Assembly: GCF_963924675.1 (NCBI RefSeq)
Contig: NC_089238.1
Coordinates: 23,293,815 to 23,357,814, forward strand
Origin: Phocoena phocoena
Taxonomy: Eukaryota; Chordata; Mammalia; Artiodactyla; Phocoenidae
Direction: 5' to 3'
DNA: 64,000 nt
Every line of letters begins with the position of its first letter. Within the stretch, counting starts at the first letter, position 1. Position numbers and translations under genes: made by a program. Below are positions 24,780 to 34,989 of the stretch, piece by piece. Below the pieces are notes generated by a model. That model was given only the letters and a program-made list of their open reading frames with translations. It did not search any database and had not been told where the DNA came from.

Positions 24780-25110
24780 TCCTTTTTTTAAATTGAAGTA
24801 TAGTGGATATACAATGTTGTATTAGTTCCTGGTGTACAGCAAAGTATATATATATTATATCCTTGTTCAGATTTTTTTCCACTATAGGTTACTACAAGAT
24901 ATTGAATATCTTGTACCTGTGCTACAGTAGGACCTTTTTGTTTATCTTTTTTGTATAAGGTATTTTTATATAAAGTGTGTATCTGTTAATCCCAAGCTCC
25001 TAATTTACCCCTCCCTCAACACCCACTCTCTGGTAACCATAAGTTTCTTTTGTATGTCTGTGAGTCTGACAAATACTGTATGGTTATTTAACTATATATG
25101 GATATAGTGT
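24780..25110 (-). mobile_element. L1 3' UTR fragment
   Basis: 'aaattgaagtatagtggata', 'gtattagttcctggtgtaca' and 'ggttactacaagatattgaa' are antisense cetartiodactyl L1 3' UTR, starting with the T-rich complement of the tail. Confidence 0.8.
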
Positions 25111-25599
25111 AATTTTTCTATTATGTTTATGTATCATATAAAATGAATAAATATTCCTATTAATAACGCTGTAAAACTTTTGAATATATCTTTAAAAATC
25201 AAACCATACATTATTTGACACCATGTTGGTAAAAGAGCAGAAAAAGACAAATTAACTTTATTAAGTAAGACAAGTTGCCAGCTAAGTCAAACCTATAATT
25301 TGAATTCCAAAAATAAACAAGAATCTGAAACAAAATCCTATTTTTTTTGCTTTATATATTTATTAACGTCCATCCCATACATTAGGGAAGGTAGCTGCTA
25401 GTCTCTTTCCATCAAAATAATCCTGCCTCTGAAATAAGGTCTTAATATAAAAAAACAGAAATGTATTTAAACATGAAAATCCATACTTAAGCAAAAAGTG
25501 CAAAATGGCTCAAACTCTAATTTTGATAAGAATAAGGAAGCATAAAATGACAGTACAAATAAAATTACTTTCATTATTTAAGAATTAAATCTTTATACT

Positions 25600-25831
25600 C
25601 AAAAGCTTTATTATTATTATTATTTTTTGCAGTACACGGGCCTCTCACTGTGTGGCCTCTCCCATTGCGGTGCACAGGCTCCAGACACGCAGGCTCAGCG
25701 GCCATGGCTCACGGGCCCAAGCGCTCCATGGCATGTGGGATCTTCCCGGACCAGGGCACGAACCCGTGTCCCCTGCATCAGCAGGCAGACTCTCAACCAC
25801 TGCATCACCAGGGAAGCCCAAAAGCTTTATT
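25600..25831 (-). mobile_element. CHR-type SINE with TSD
   Basis: The minus-strand head is 'gggcttccctggtgatgcag' and the tail is an (AAT)n stretch. A perfect 13-bp duplication caaaagctttatt is at 25600-25612 and 25819-25831. Overlapping open frames of 60-76 residues are SINE sequence. Confidence 0.96.
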
Positions 25832-25972
25832 TAAATGCTAACAATCCAGTATTTTAAATGTGGGCAGATATCAGAATCAAAATGCACATGATGAAATCTG
25901 TTCTAAAGAATTCTCAGAATATGTAGATATCAATGAAAAAATATATTGCCTGCCATATCAGTCAACAAAGGA

Positions 25973-26442
25973 TGTTGCAGCCATCACATTACAGTCGCCT
26001 GGATGGTGAGCCCTGAGGGAACTCAGGAAAGAAACAAGATGCCTGCCATCTAGCAGTCAGCAGCTGCAGCTGCCTCCCATGGCCCAGCCCTGAGGAGACT
26101 CAGGATGAAAAAGCACAGGATACTGGCCCCAGATAGCTGAGGTGCATAGCAAAGGAATGATTTCAGTGACCCCAGACTCTTGCATCTTCCCATACAGAGA
26201 AAAGTTCTAAGTTCTCTAACTTGGGATATCTGGTTTTCTTTAATTAACAGTAATCTTTTGAAGTTCTGATTACCTGATCTTTGTTGCAAAAACTCCTATA
26301 TATCCTGGCTCCTCCCTTACCTCTCCAGACCAGTCCCTCAGAGCTATCTGAGATTCTGTGTCCCAGGCTGAAGTCCTTAGTTTTGTCTGCCAAATAAAAC
26401 AGAATTCTCAACTCTTATGTTGTGTATTTTTTTCATTTGACA
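25973..26442 (+). mobile_element. Class I ERV-type solo LTR
   Basis: The block has GC-rich U3 text ('gagccctgagggaactcagg' at about 26008), a TATA-like ctatatatcc (26295), an AATAAA signal at 26393-26398 and a terminal TTTCATTTGACA. A gammaretrovirus-like LTR layout fits. The left boundary is a guess (first TG with plausible text), and a clean 4-bp target duplication was not seen. No viral genes adjoin it. Confidence 0.55.
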
Positions 26443-26617
26443 CAGACATGTCTGGAGGTAGTAGAAAGGACAACAGATTAGGAATGGGAAAGATTTTGCT
26501 TTTAAGACTGTTCAGTTACTAAGGCGCTTGGCCAATTCAGTTTTTCCATCCATAAAATGAAAAGGCTAGATTCCACATATGACATTCTAATGAGATCGCT
26601 TCCACTAAGGGCAGAGT

Positions 26618-26995
26618 ATAGTTTGTTTTTTTTTTTAACATCTTTATTGGGCTATAATTGCTTTACAATGGTGTGTTAGTTTCTGCTTTATAACAAAGTG
26701 AATCAGTTATACATATACATATGTTCCCATATCTCTTCCCTCTTGCATCTCCCTCCCTCCCATCCTCCCTATCCCACCCCTCCAGGCGGTCACAAAGCAC
26801 TGAGCTGATCTCCCTGTACTATGCGGCTGCTTCCCACTAGCTATCTAACTTACGTTTGGTAGTGTTTATATGTCCATGCCTCTCTCTCGCTTTGTCACAG
26901 CTCACCCTTCCCCCTCTCCATATCCTCAAGTCTGTTCTCCAGTAGGTCTGTGTCCTTATTCCTGTCTTACTTCTAGGTTCTTCATGACATAGTTT
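26618..26995 (-). mobile_element. Young L1 3' UTR, 5' truncated
   Basis: It has the complement of the poly(A) tail at 26626, then 'cctccaggcggtcacaaagc' and 'cctgtcttacttctaggttc'. This is the same 3' UTR type as the L1 at 6891-7852, in reverse. A short duplication atagttt flanks it (26618-26624 and 26989-26995). Confidence 0.88.
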
Positions 26996-26996
26996 T

Positions 26997-27168
26997 TAAG
27001 AGCATGGGCTTAGGTGTTAGAAGGACCTTGGTTCAAATCTCAGCTATCACTTGATAACAGTGTGACCATGGGCAAGTTACCATTTTCTACCCTTAGTTTC
27101 TTTAACTGTAAAATGTACACATTACCCCAACATTTTCTTGTAAATATTAAATGATGATGATATTAGTA
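26997..27168 (+). mobile_element. MIR SINE
   Basis: 'gagcatgggcttaggtgtta', 'accttggttcaaatctcagc' and 'gtgaccatgggcaagttacc' are MIR head and core, sense. Confidence 0.85.
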
Positions 27169-28069
27169 AGAATTGAGTGTTTTTTTAAAAAGATTTTATT
27201 TATTTGTTTAATTAATTTTAACAGATCTTTATTGTAGTATTGCTTCACAATATTGTGTTAGTTTCTGTTGTACAACAAAGTGAATCAGCCATATGCATAC
27301 ATATGTCCCCATATCCCCTCCCTTTTGAGCCCCCTCCCACTCTCCCTATCCCACCCCTCTAGGTCTTAGCAAAGCACCGAGCTGATCTCCCTGTGCTATG
27401 CTGCTTCTTCCCACTAGCTAACTATTTTACATTCGGTAGTGTATATATGTCACTGCTACTCTCACTTTGCCCCAGCCTCCCCCGCCACCACAGCACCCGT
27501 GTCCTCAAGTCCATTCTCTATGTCTATGTCTTTATTCCTGCCCTGCCATTAGGTTCATCAGTACCTTTTTAATTTTTTTTTAGATTTCATATATATGCGT
27601 TAGCATATGGTATTTGTTTTTCTCTTTCTGACTTACTTCACTCTGTACGACAGACTCTAGGTCCATCCACTTCACTACAAGTAACTCAATTTTGTTTCTT
27701 TTTATGGTGGAGTAATATTCTACTGTATATATATACCACATCTTCTTTACCCATTCATCTGTCGATGGACACTTAGGTTGCTTCCATGTCCTGGCTATTG
27801 TAAACAGTGCTGCAATGACCATTGTGGTACGTCTCTTTTTGAATTATGATTTTCTTAGGGTACATGCCCAGTAGTGGGATTGCTGGGTCATATGGTAGTT
27901 CTGTTTTTAGTTTTTTAAGGAACCTCCATACTGTTCTCCATAGTGGTTCTATCAGTTTACATTCACACCAACAGTGCAGGAGGGTTCCCTTTTTACCACA
28001 CTCTTTCCAGCATTCACTGTTTCTAGATTTTTTGATAATGGCCATTCTGAATGGTAGAACTGAGTGTTT
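27169..28069 (-). mobile_element. L1 3' end with TSD
   Basis: The tail complement begins at about 27183, followed by 3' UTR and the end of ORF2. On the minus strand the ORF2 piece includes '[16 protein letters not shown]' and 'MEYYS'-type text, with a frameshift near 27800. Flanking repeats agaattgagtgttt (27169-27182) and agaactgagtgttt (28056-28069) are a 14-bp duplication with one mismatch. Confidence 0.92.
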
Positions 28070-28205
28070 ACTATGTTCAAAACATTGTTATAAGTTTTAT
28101 ACTTGTATTATCTCCTTTAAACTTCATAAAACCCCTATTGTGTTATTATCCTATACTATTTCCCCCATTTAACAGAAGAAGAAACAGGTACCAAGAGGTT
28201 AAGTC
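28060..28205 (-). mobile_element. MIR SINE
   Basis: 'tgtattatctcctttaaact' and 'cccccatttaacagaagaag' are the MIR core, antisense. Confidence 0.65.
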
Positions 28206-28367
28206 TTAAAGTCTTTATTGAATTTGTTACAATATTGCTCCTGTTTCATGTTTTTGTTTTTTTGGCTTCAAGGCATGTGGGATCTTAACTCCTTGACCAG
28301 GGATCAAACCCACACCCCCTGCTTTAGAAGGCAAAGTCTTAACCAATGGACCTCCAGGGAAGTCTTA
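28200..28367 (-). mobile_element. Older CHR/Bov-tA-like tRNA SINE
   Basis: The minus-strand head is 'cttccctggaggtccattgg', with a B-box-like 'gggtttgatccctgg', and it lacks the long middle of the CHR copies. A short repeat aagtctta is at 28201-28208 and 28360-28367, giving a possible 8-bp duplication. Confidence 0.75.
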
Positions 28368-29356
28368 TGTTCTTAAATGTAATCCCCATGGTAACACAAA
28401 CACACAAAATCTACAAAATATATGCAGAAGAATATGAGAAGGGAAGCAAAATAGTTCACTACAAGTCAACTAACAAAAAAGAAAGAAATGAGGACATTTC
28501 TTCATGGATTAAACTCTCCAATCAAAAGGCAGAGACTGGCAGAATGGATTAAAAAAAAAGGTCTATTTATAAGGTATTTACAAGAGACACAATGTAGATC
28601 CAAAGCCACAAATAGGTTGAAAGTGAAAGAACTGAAAAAGATATTCCATGCAAATAGTAACCAAAGTGAGCTGGAGATGCCACCTTAGTATCAGAGAAAA
28701 TAAACTTTAAGTAAAAAAACCTGGCAAGAGACAAAAAAGGACATTATATATTGACAAAAGGGTCAATTCATCAAGAAGATATAACAAATGTAAGCATATA
28801 CACACCAAAAAGCAGAGCCTCAAAGTATATGAATCAATCACTCACAGAACTGAAAGGAGAAACAGAGTTCTACAATAATATTTGGAGACTTCAATACCCC
28901 ACTTTCTGTAATGCAGAACATCTAGACAGAAGATTAAAAAGAAAATAGAGTGCTTAAACAACACTAAAAAGACGACTAGACCTAATTGACATGTATAAAA
29001 CACTGATCAACAACAGCAGAATGTACATTCCCCTCAGGTGCACATGGAACATTCTCCAGGGTAGATCAAAAGTTATTCCACAAAACAAGTCTCAATAAAT
29101 TTAATAAAACTGAAATCATACATAGTATATTCTCTGGCTGCAATGAAATGAAGCTAGAATTCAATACCAGAATGAAACAAATATTCACAAATACATGAAA
29201 ATTAAATGACATACTTGCAAATAATTAATGGGTCAAAGAAGAACCAAAAGGGAAATTAGAAAACAGTTAATAAGATGAATGAAAATAAAAAGACAACATA
29301 TTCAAAGTTATGGGATACAGTGAAAGCAGGGCTCAGAGGTAATTATATCTGTAAGT

Positions 29357-29866
29357 TATTTATTTATTTGTTTGTTTGTTTAAATTGAGACTTTTAAAAA
29401 AAGAATAGTTTCAGGTTCACAGCAAAATCGAGGGGAAGATATAGTTAATATATCTCTTGCCCTCACACGTTCATAGCCTCCCCCATTATCAACATCTCCC
29501 TTTAGAGTGGTACATTTGTGACACTTGATCCTACACACCATAATTACCCAAAGCCCATAGTTTACATTAGGGTTCAGTCTTGGTGTACATTCTATGAGTT
29601 TCGACAAATGTATAATGACATGTAGCCATCATTATGATATCATACAGTGTATTTTCACTGTCCTAATAATCCTTGGCGCTCTGCCAATTCATCCCTCCAT
29701 CCCCCAATCCTGGCAATCACTGATCTTTTTTACTGTCTGCCTTTTCCAGAATGCCATATAATTGGAACTGTACAATATGCAGCCTTTTCTGATTGGCTTC
29801 TTTCACTTAGTAATATGCATTTAAGGTTCCTCCATGGCTTTTAATCGCTTGAAATAGCTGTAAATT
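29357..29866 (-). mobile_element. L1 3' UTR inserted in older L1
   Basis: The tail complement (ttatttatttatttgtttgt) is followed by 'gtttcaggttcacagcaaaa', 'cctcccccattatcaacat' and 'acattctatgagtttcgaca', a known antisense L1 3' UTR. The flanks 'atctgtaag' and 'agctgtaaa' are a degraded target duplication within the carrier L1. Confidence 0.7.
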
Positions 29867-30543
29867 TAATGCCTACATTAAAAAGTAAGAAAGATCTGAA
29901 ATCAATGAATTAAGTATATACCTTGAGGAATTAGAAAAAAAGTGAACTAAACCTAAAGCAAGAAAAAGAAAGAAAATAGTAATAACTACAGTGTAGATAA
30001 AGAAAAGAGAGGATAGAAAAGAGAATCAATAAAACTAAAAGTTGCTATTTTGAAAACATCAAAAGAATTTACAAACCTGTAGCTAGACTGAAAAAGGAAA
30101 AAGAGCAAAGATGCAAATCACTAACATCAGGAATGGAAGTGGGTACATAATTGCTGCCTTTAAAGAAATAAAAGCAGTATAAGAGAATAGTTTAAAAAAC
30201 TGTAATGCCAAGAAATCAGATAATCTAGATGAAATGGACAAATTCTTAGAAACACACAAATTACCAATCTGACTCAAGAAGAGGTAGAAAATCTCAACAG
30301 ATCTATAACGAGTAAAAAGATTGAATCATTAATCAAAAATTTCACAAGTAAGAAATCCAAGCAGATAACTTCTCTGGATTTAAATTAGTATTTAAAGAAG
30401 AATTAGCACCATATTCTCAAACTCTTTCAGAAAACAGAAGATGAGGGAACACTTTATAATTCATTCTATGAGGCCAAAATTATCCTGATACGAAAGTCAG
30501 ATAAAGACAAAAAGGGAAAATAATTACACACCAATATTTATTA

Positions 30544-32797
30544 TAGTAAGTCCCCTACATACAAATGAGTTCTGTCTGAGAGCACGACTGTATAAGCCCA
30601 ACAAAGTTAGCCTAGGTACCCAACTAACACAATCAGCTAAACAGTACTGTACTGTAATAAGTTTATAGTAATTTTCACACAATAATAACATAAAAAACAA
30701 AGAAACAGAAAAACAAAGAAAACATTTTTAATCTTACAGTACAGTACCTTGAAAAGTACAGTAGCACAGAACAACAGCTGGCACACAGAGGCTGGCATCA
30801 AGTGAACAGACAAGAAGAGTTACTGACTGGAGGAGGGAGAGGAGGTGGGAGATAGGACAGCTGGAGGATCGTCAGCAAAAGGAGATGGAGGGCAAGCTGC
30901 AATTTCAGTCACATCTGATGTTGATGGCACAGGTTCTGGTTCCATGCTGGATTCAATTCGATCTACCCTCTTGAAAAAATGATCCAGTGATGTCTGAGTA
31001 GTAGCTCTTTTTTCTCCTCATAGATGACATGGTAGCACTGGATTGCATTCTAAATGGCTGCACAACTATTGTGTACCGTTCTGCATTCAGGTCCTGTGCC
31101 TCAAAAACTAACAGTGCCTCCTCAAATAAAGAAAATCCCCTTGCTGTTACCTCCGTCGTGAATCTCGTCAGTTCTTCAGTTACTTCTTCTTCCTCTTGTC
31201 TCTCTTCGTCCTTTCTCTGAGCCTCCAATTCTATCAGGTATTCATTAGTAAGCTTCTTGTGTTGCACAGCAAGGAGTTCAGGGAAGTTGTCCTCTTGCAG
31301 ATCTAGCTCCAGCTTCTTGCTGACGTTCACTAAGTTGCTGAAGACCTCTTTGGACTCCTCATCCACCTTCTCAAATGCACAAAAATCGTGAACAAACTGC
31401 CGGCAAAGGTTCTTCCAAAGTCCATTCATGGTGATGGCCTTAACCTCATGCCAAGAAAAGTCAGTGTTTTTTATGGCCTTGTAGATGTTATAGTCCTTCC
31501 AAAACTGTTGCAAGGTTGTTCCTGATTCATCACTCACCTTTACTGCCTGACTAAAAGTGTGACATAAATAGTATTTCTTGAAAGTTGCTATTAACTCCCT
31601 GGTCCGTAGGCTGGATGAGTGACGTAGTATTCGGTGGCAGATGCACAACTTTGATGTTGGGATGAAAGTAGTCCATGAATAGGGGCTGGCCTGGAGAACT
31701 GTTGAGTAGCAAAAGAATGTTGAATGGGACATCCTTCTCTAAGCAATATTTCTCTACCTCCAGGATGAAGTAGTGGAAAAACCAGTCCTGGAAAATGGCC
31801 TGTGTAGGCCAGGCTTTGGGGATACTCTTCCACACAACAGGAAGAGAGCCCTTGGCTATGTTTTAAAGGGCTCTTGGGTTCTCTGAATGATAAACTAAGA
31901 AAGGCTTCATCTGCATATCACCAGAAGCATTGCCACCAAACAACAGAGTTAGCCTATTCTTTGCTGCTTTATAGCCTGGCATCAACTTTTCCTCCTTACT
32001 GATGTAACTTCAATCTGGCATCCTCTTCCAGTACAGTGCTGTCTCATCGACATTAAAAACCTGCTTGGGTAAATACATGCTTTTGCTGCTTCACCACTTA
32101 CTTTTATGTTGTGAAGGTACTTTTATGTTGTGAAGGTTGTCTCTAGCCTTGAACCGATTAAACCAGCCATGGCTGGCATTAAAAGATGCGCCCTCTGATT
32201 CTTCACTGTGTTTCTTCTTCAAGTCTTCATAAAAGCTTTTTGCTTTCTCTTGAATCAGCACTAAGCTGAGCAGGACTTGACGCTGATGCTGATCCTGCAT
32301 CCATATACTGAGAAGTTTCTCCATCTCCTCCATCACTTTTCCATGCTTCTTTGATATTATTGTCGACATCATCGGCACAGCAGACGTCACATGTTCTATG
32401 ATCTTGTTCTTTAGAATCGTGCCAATGGTTGAACAATACATGTTATGAGAATGAGTGATGTCTACCATCTTTTTGCCTAGCTCCACTCTCTTAATTATTT
32501 TCACTTTTGTTTCCATTGATATCGCTTGGTGCTTCTTAGCAGTACCAGCTACATCACCATTGCTTTTATGTTTGCTTCCAGACATCCTGGGCTTGAAATA
32601 AAGGTACTGTACTACTTACTGTACTCTACACAGTACTGTACAGTAGAGTACACAAAAGCACAACCACTTGTAGAGGATGCATGTACATGACAATGTATGC
32701 CAAACACACGAACCAACTTACATGACTGGACATGCAAACACACGTTCACATCTTTGAAAGTTTGCAACTTGAAGGTTCATATGTAGCGGACTTACTG
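30544..32797 (-). mobile_element. Nearly full-length Tigger (pogo) DNA transposon
   Basis: This 2254-bp element has inverted ends (t)agtaagtcccctaca and cgctaca-type 'gcggacttactg' in reverse, flanked by TA (30542-30543 and 32798-32799). It holds a 5' UTR, a broken transposase gene on the minus strand, and a 3' UTR shared with the MITE at 23024-23479. GTACTGTA-type repeats cluster near both ends. It sits inside ORF2/3' sequence of the old L1. Confidence 0.93.
30953..32585 (-). pseudogene. Tigger/pogo transposase, inactivated
   Basis: The reading starts MSGSKHKSNGDVAG at 32585. A CENP-B-type N-terminal helix-turn-helix (ISMETKVKIIKRVELGKK, about residues 22-39) comes first. A second HTH region follows, ending GASFNASHGWFNRFKARD before HNIKV. 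The DDE domain includes NVDET (32041-32055), LLLLNSSPGQP (about 31690-31720) and QPTDQGV (about 31597-31620). These would be the three catalytic blocks of pogo transposases such as the TIGD proteins. The frame is lost in at least three places: a 19-bp tandem duplication at 32101-32138, a further shift before NVDET, and an extra base near 31592. The second catalytic Asp is Asn. A Glu-rich segment (RQEEEEVTEELTR) lies near the C-terminus. It is a dead mobile-element gene and not a domesticated host gene. Confidence 0.9.
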
Positions 32798-33226
32798 TAT
32801 ATACAATAAAATACTTTTCAGCTATAAAAAGAAGGAATTTCTGCCATTTCCAACAACATGGTTGGACCTGGAGGGCATTATGCTAAGTGAAATAAGTCAG
32901 ATGGATAAAGACAAATACCGTATGATCTCACTTACATGTGGAATCTAAAAGAAAGCTGAACTCAGAGATACAGAGAACAGTTTGGTGGTTGCAAGAGGTG
33001 GGGGATGTGTGAAATGGATGAAGGTGCTCAGAAGGTATAAACCTGCAGTTATAAATAAGTCCTGGGAATGTAATGTGCAGCATGGTGACTATAGTTAACA
33101 ATATTGTATTGTTTACCTGAAAGTTGCTTAAAGAGTAGATCTTAAAAGCTCTTATCACAGGAGAAAAAATTGTAACTATGTGTGGTGATAAATGTAAATT
33201 AATTTATTGCTGTAATCATTTCACAA

Positions 33227-33282
<56 letters not shown>
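33227..33282 (+). repeat. (TG)6(TA)22 microsatellite
   Basis: Six TG units (33227-33238) run straight into 22 uninterrupted TA units (33239-33282). It lies in L1 3' UTR. The pure TA run is likely length-variable. Confidence 0.97.
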
Positions 33283-33285
<3 letters not shown>

Positions 33286-33350
33286 AATCATTATGTTGTA
33301 TACCTAAAACTAATACAATGTCATATGTCAATTATATATCAATTAAAACA

Positions 33351-33608
33351 AAAAACACCATAATATGGTACTGGCATAAGGACAGACACATAGACAAATG
33401 GAACAGAACTGAGACAGAAATAAACACAAATATCCATGGACAACTGACAAGGATGCTAAGTCCATTTGATGGGGGAATAATAGTCTCTTCAATAGATGGT
33501 GCTGGGGTAACTGGGTTTCCACATGCAAAGAAGTCAACTGGATCTCTCACTCACATCATGTACAAAAATTAACTAAAAATGAATTGACCTAAATATAAGG
33601 CACTAATG
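33351..33608 (+). mobile_element. L1 ORF2 fragment
   Basis: 'aatatggtactggcataagg', 'tagacaaatggaacagaact' and 'ttcaatagatggtgctgggg' are L1 ORF2 C-terminal text. It ends abruptly before the next L1. Confidence 0.75.
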
Positions 33609-33611
33609 AAA

Positions 33612-34049
33612 GGCCTCAGGTGGTGGAGTAGAAGAATGTGAGCTCACCCCTTCTTATGAAAAAACCAAAATCACAAAATCACTGTCACAGAACAGAATAA
33701 AGAAAGAAGATATTATACAGAATGAAGTAAGTCAGAAAGGGAAAAGCAAATACTGTAATATTAACACATATATGTGGAATCTAGAAAAATGGTACAGATG
33801 AACCAGTTTGCAGGGCAGAAATTGAGACACAGATGTAGAGAACAAATGTATGGACACCAAGGGGGGAAAGTGGGGGGTTTGGGGTTCGGAATGGGATGAA
33901 TTGGGAGACTGGGATTGAAATATATACACTAATATGTATAAAATAGATAACTAATAAGAACCTACTGTAGAGCACAGAGAACTCCACTTTGCTGTACATT
34001 AGAAACTAACACAACACTGTAAAACAACTATAACCCAATTTAAAAAAAA
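33612..34049 (+). mobile_element. Internally deleted L1 (5' UTR joined to 3' end)
   Basis: 33615-33700 resembles the start of an L1 5' UTR ('ggtggagtagaagaatgtg', 'tcacccc'). From about 33710 it is the terminal part of L1 ('cagaatgaagtaagtcagaa', 'gagaactccactttgctgta') with an A-rich tail at 34040. ORF1 and almost all of ORF2 are missing. Confidence 0.6.
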
Positions 34050-34069
34050 AGAATTAAAAGAAATGAAGA

Positions 34070-34595
34070 CAGTCTAAGAGACCTCTGGGACATTAAATGC
34101 ACCAACATTTGCATTATATGGGTCCCAGAAGGAAAAGAGAGAGAAAAAGAACCTGAGAAAATATTTGAAGACAAAATAACTGAAAACTTCCCTAACATGG
34201 GAAAGGAAACAGTCACCCAAGTCCAGGAAGTACAGAGAATGCCAGGCAGGATAAACCCAAGGAGAAACAAACCGAGACACATAGTAATCAAATTGACAAA
34301 AATTAAAGACAGAAAAAATATTAAAAACAACAAGGGAAAAGTAACAAATAACTTATAAGGAACTCCCATAAGGTTACTGGATGATTTCTCAGCAGAAACT
34401 CTGCAGGCCAGAAGGGAGAGGCATGATATATTTAAAGTGATGAAAGGTAAGAACCTACAACCAAGAACACTCTACCCAGCAAGGCTCTCATTTAGATTTG
34501 ATGGAGAAGTCAAAAGATTTGCAGACAAGCAAAAGCTAAGAGAATTCAGCACCACCAGACAAGCTCTGCAACAAATGCTAAAATTAATTCTCTAA
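34070..34595 (+). pseudogene. L1 ORF1 C-terminal remnant
   Basis: Conceptual text on plus includes RRNKPRHIVIKLTKIK, FSAETLQARREWH-like and TLYPARLSFRFDGEVKR, followed by QKLREFSTTRQALQQM. These are the RRM/CTD of the L1 RNA-binding chaperone. Internal stops occur (for example within 'aataacttataagg' at 34350). The N-terminal coiled coil is absent. Confidence 0.8.
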
Positions 34596-34989
34596 GTGGA
34601 AAACAAAAGGTTACTACTAGAAACAAGAAAATTAGGAATGGAAGAGAGCACTGTGTAAAGAGGCAAATATAAAGTAAAGGCAGGAATCATCTACATACAA
34701 ATATGATACCAAAACCAGCAACTATGAGGAGAGCACAAATGCACGATGTTGGAAATGCATTTGAAATTAAAAGACTAGCAATTTAAAACAATCTTGTTTA
34801 TATATAGACTGCTATATCAAAATCTCTTGGTAAATGCAAACTGAAAATCTACAATAGATACAAACAAAGAGAGAAAGGAATCCAAACACAACACTAAATA
34901 AAGTTAGTCATCAAATCCCAAGAGAAGAGAACAAAGGAGGAAGGGGAAGAAAAAAGACATACAAGAACAAATCCAAAACAATTAAGAAA

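Larger units (their letters stand above)
28372..33350 (+). mobile_element. Old L1 (ORF2 and 3' UTR), split by later insertions
   Basis: ORF2 endonuclease-like text ('agacttcaataccccacttt') runs to 29356. It resumes at about 29867 ('gcctacattaaaaagtaaga') to 30543, then at 32798 to the 3' UTR ('gtatacctaaaactaataca'). The coding frames are heavily broken. Interruptions are an antisense L1 (29357-29866) and the Tigger (30544-32797). A TG/TA microsatellite lies in its 3' UTR. Confidence 0.75.

Noticed and set aside
31029..31220. 63-residue plus frame rich in Ser
   Set aside because: It is a shadow of the Glu-rich C-terminal part of the Tigger transposase on the other strand.
30953..31732. 259-residue frame as a possible domesticated transposase gene
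   Set aside because: Its first 45 or so residues are out of the transposase frame; upstream frames are broken by indels and a catalytic residue is changed. Terminal repeats and TA flanks are still in place.
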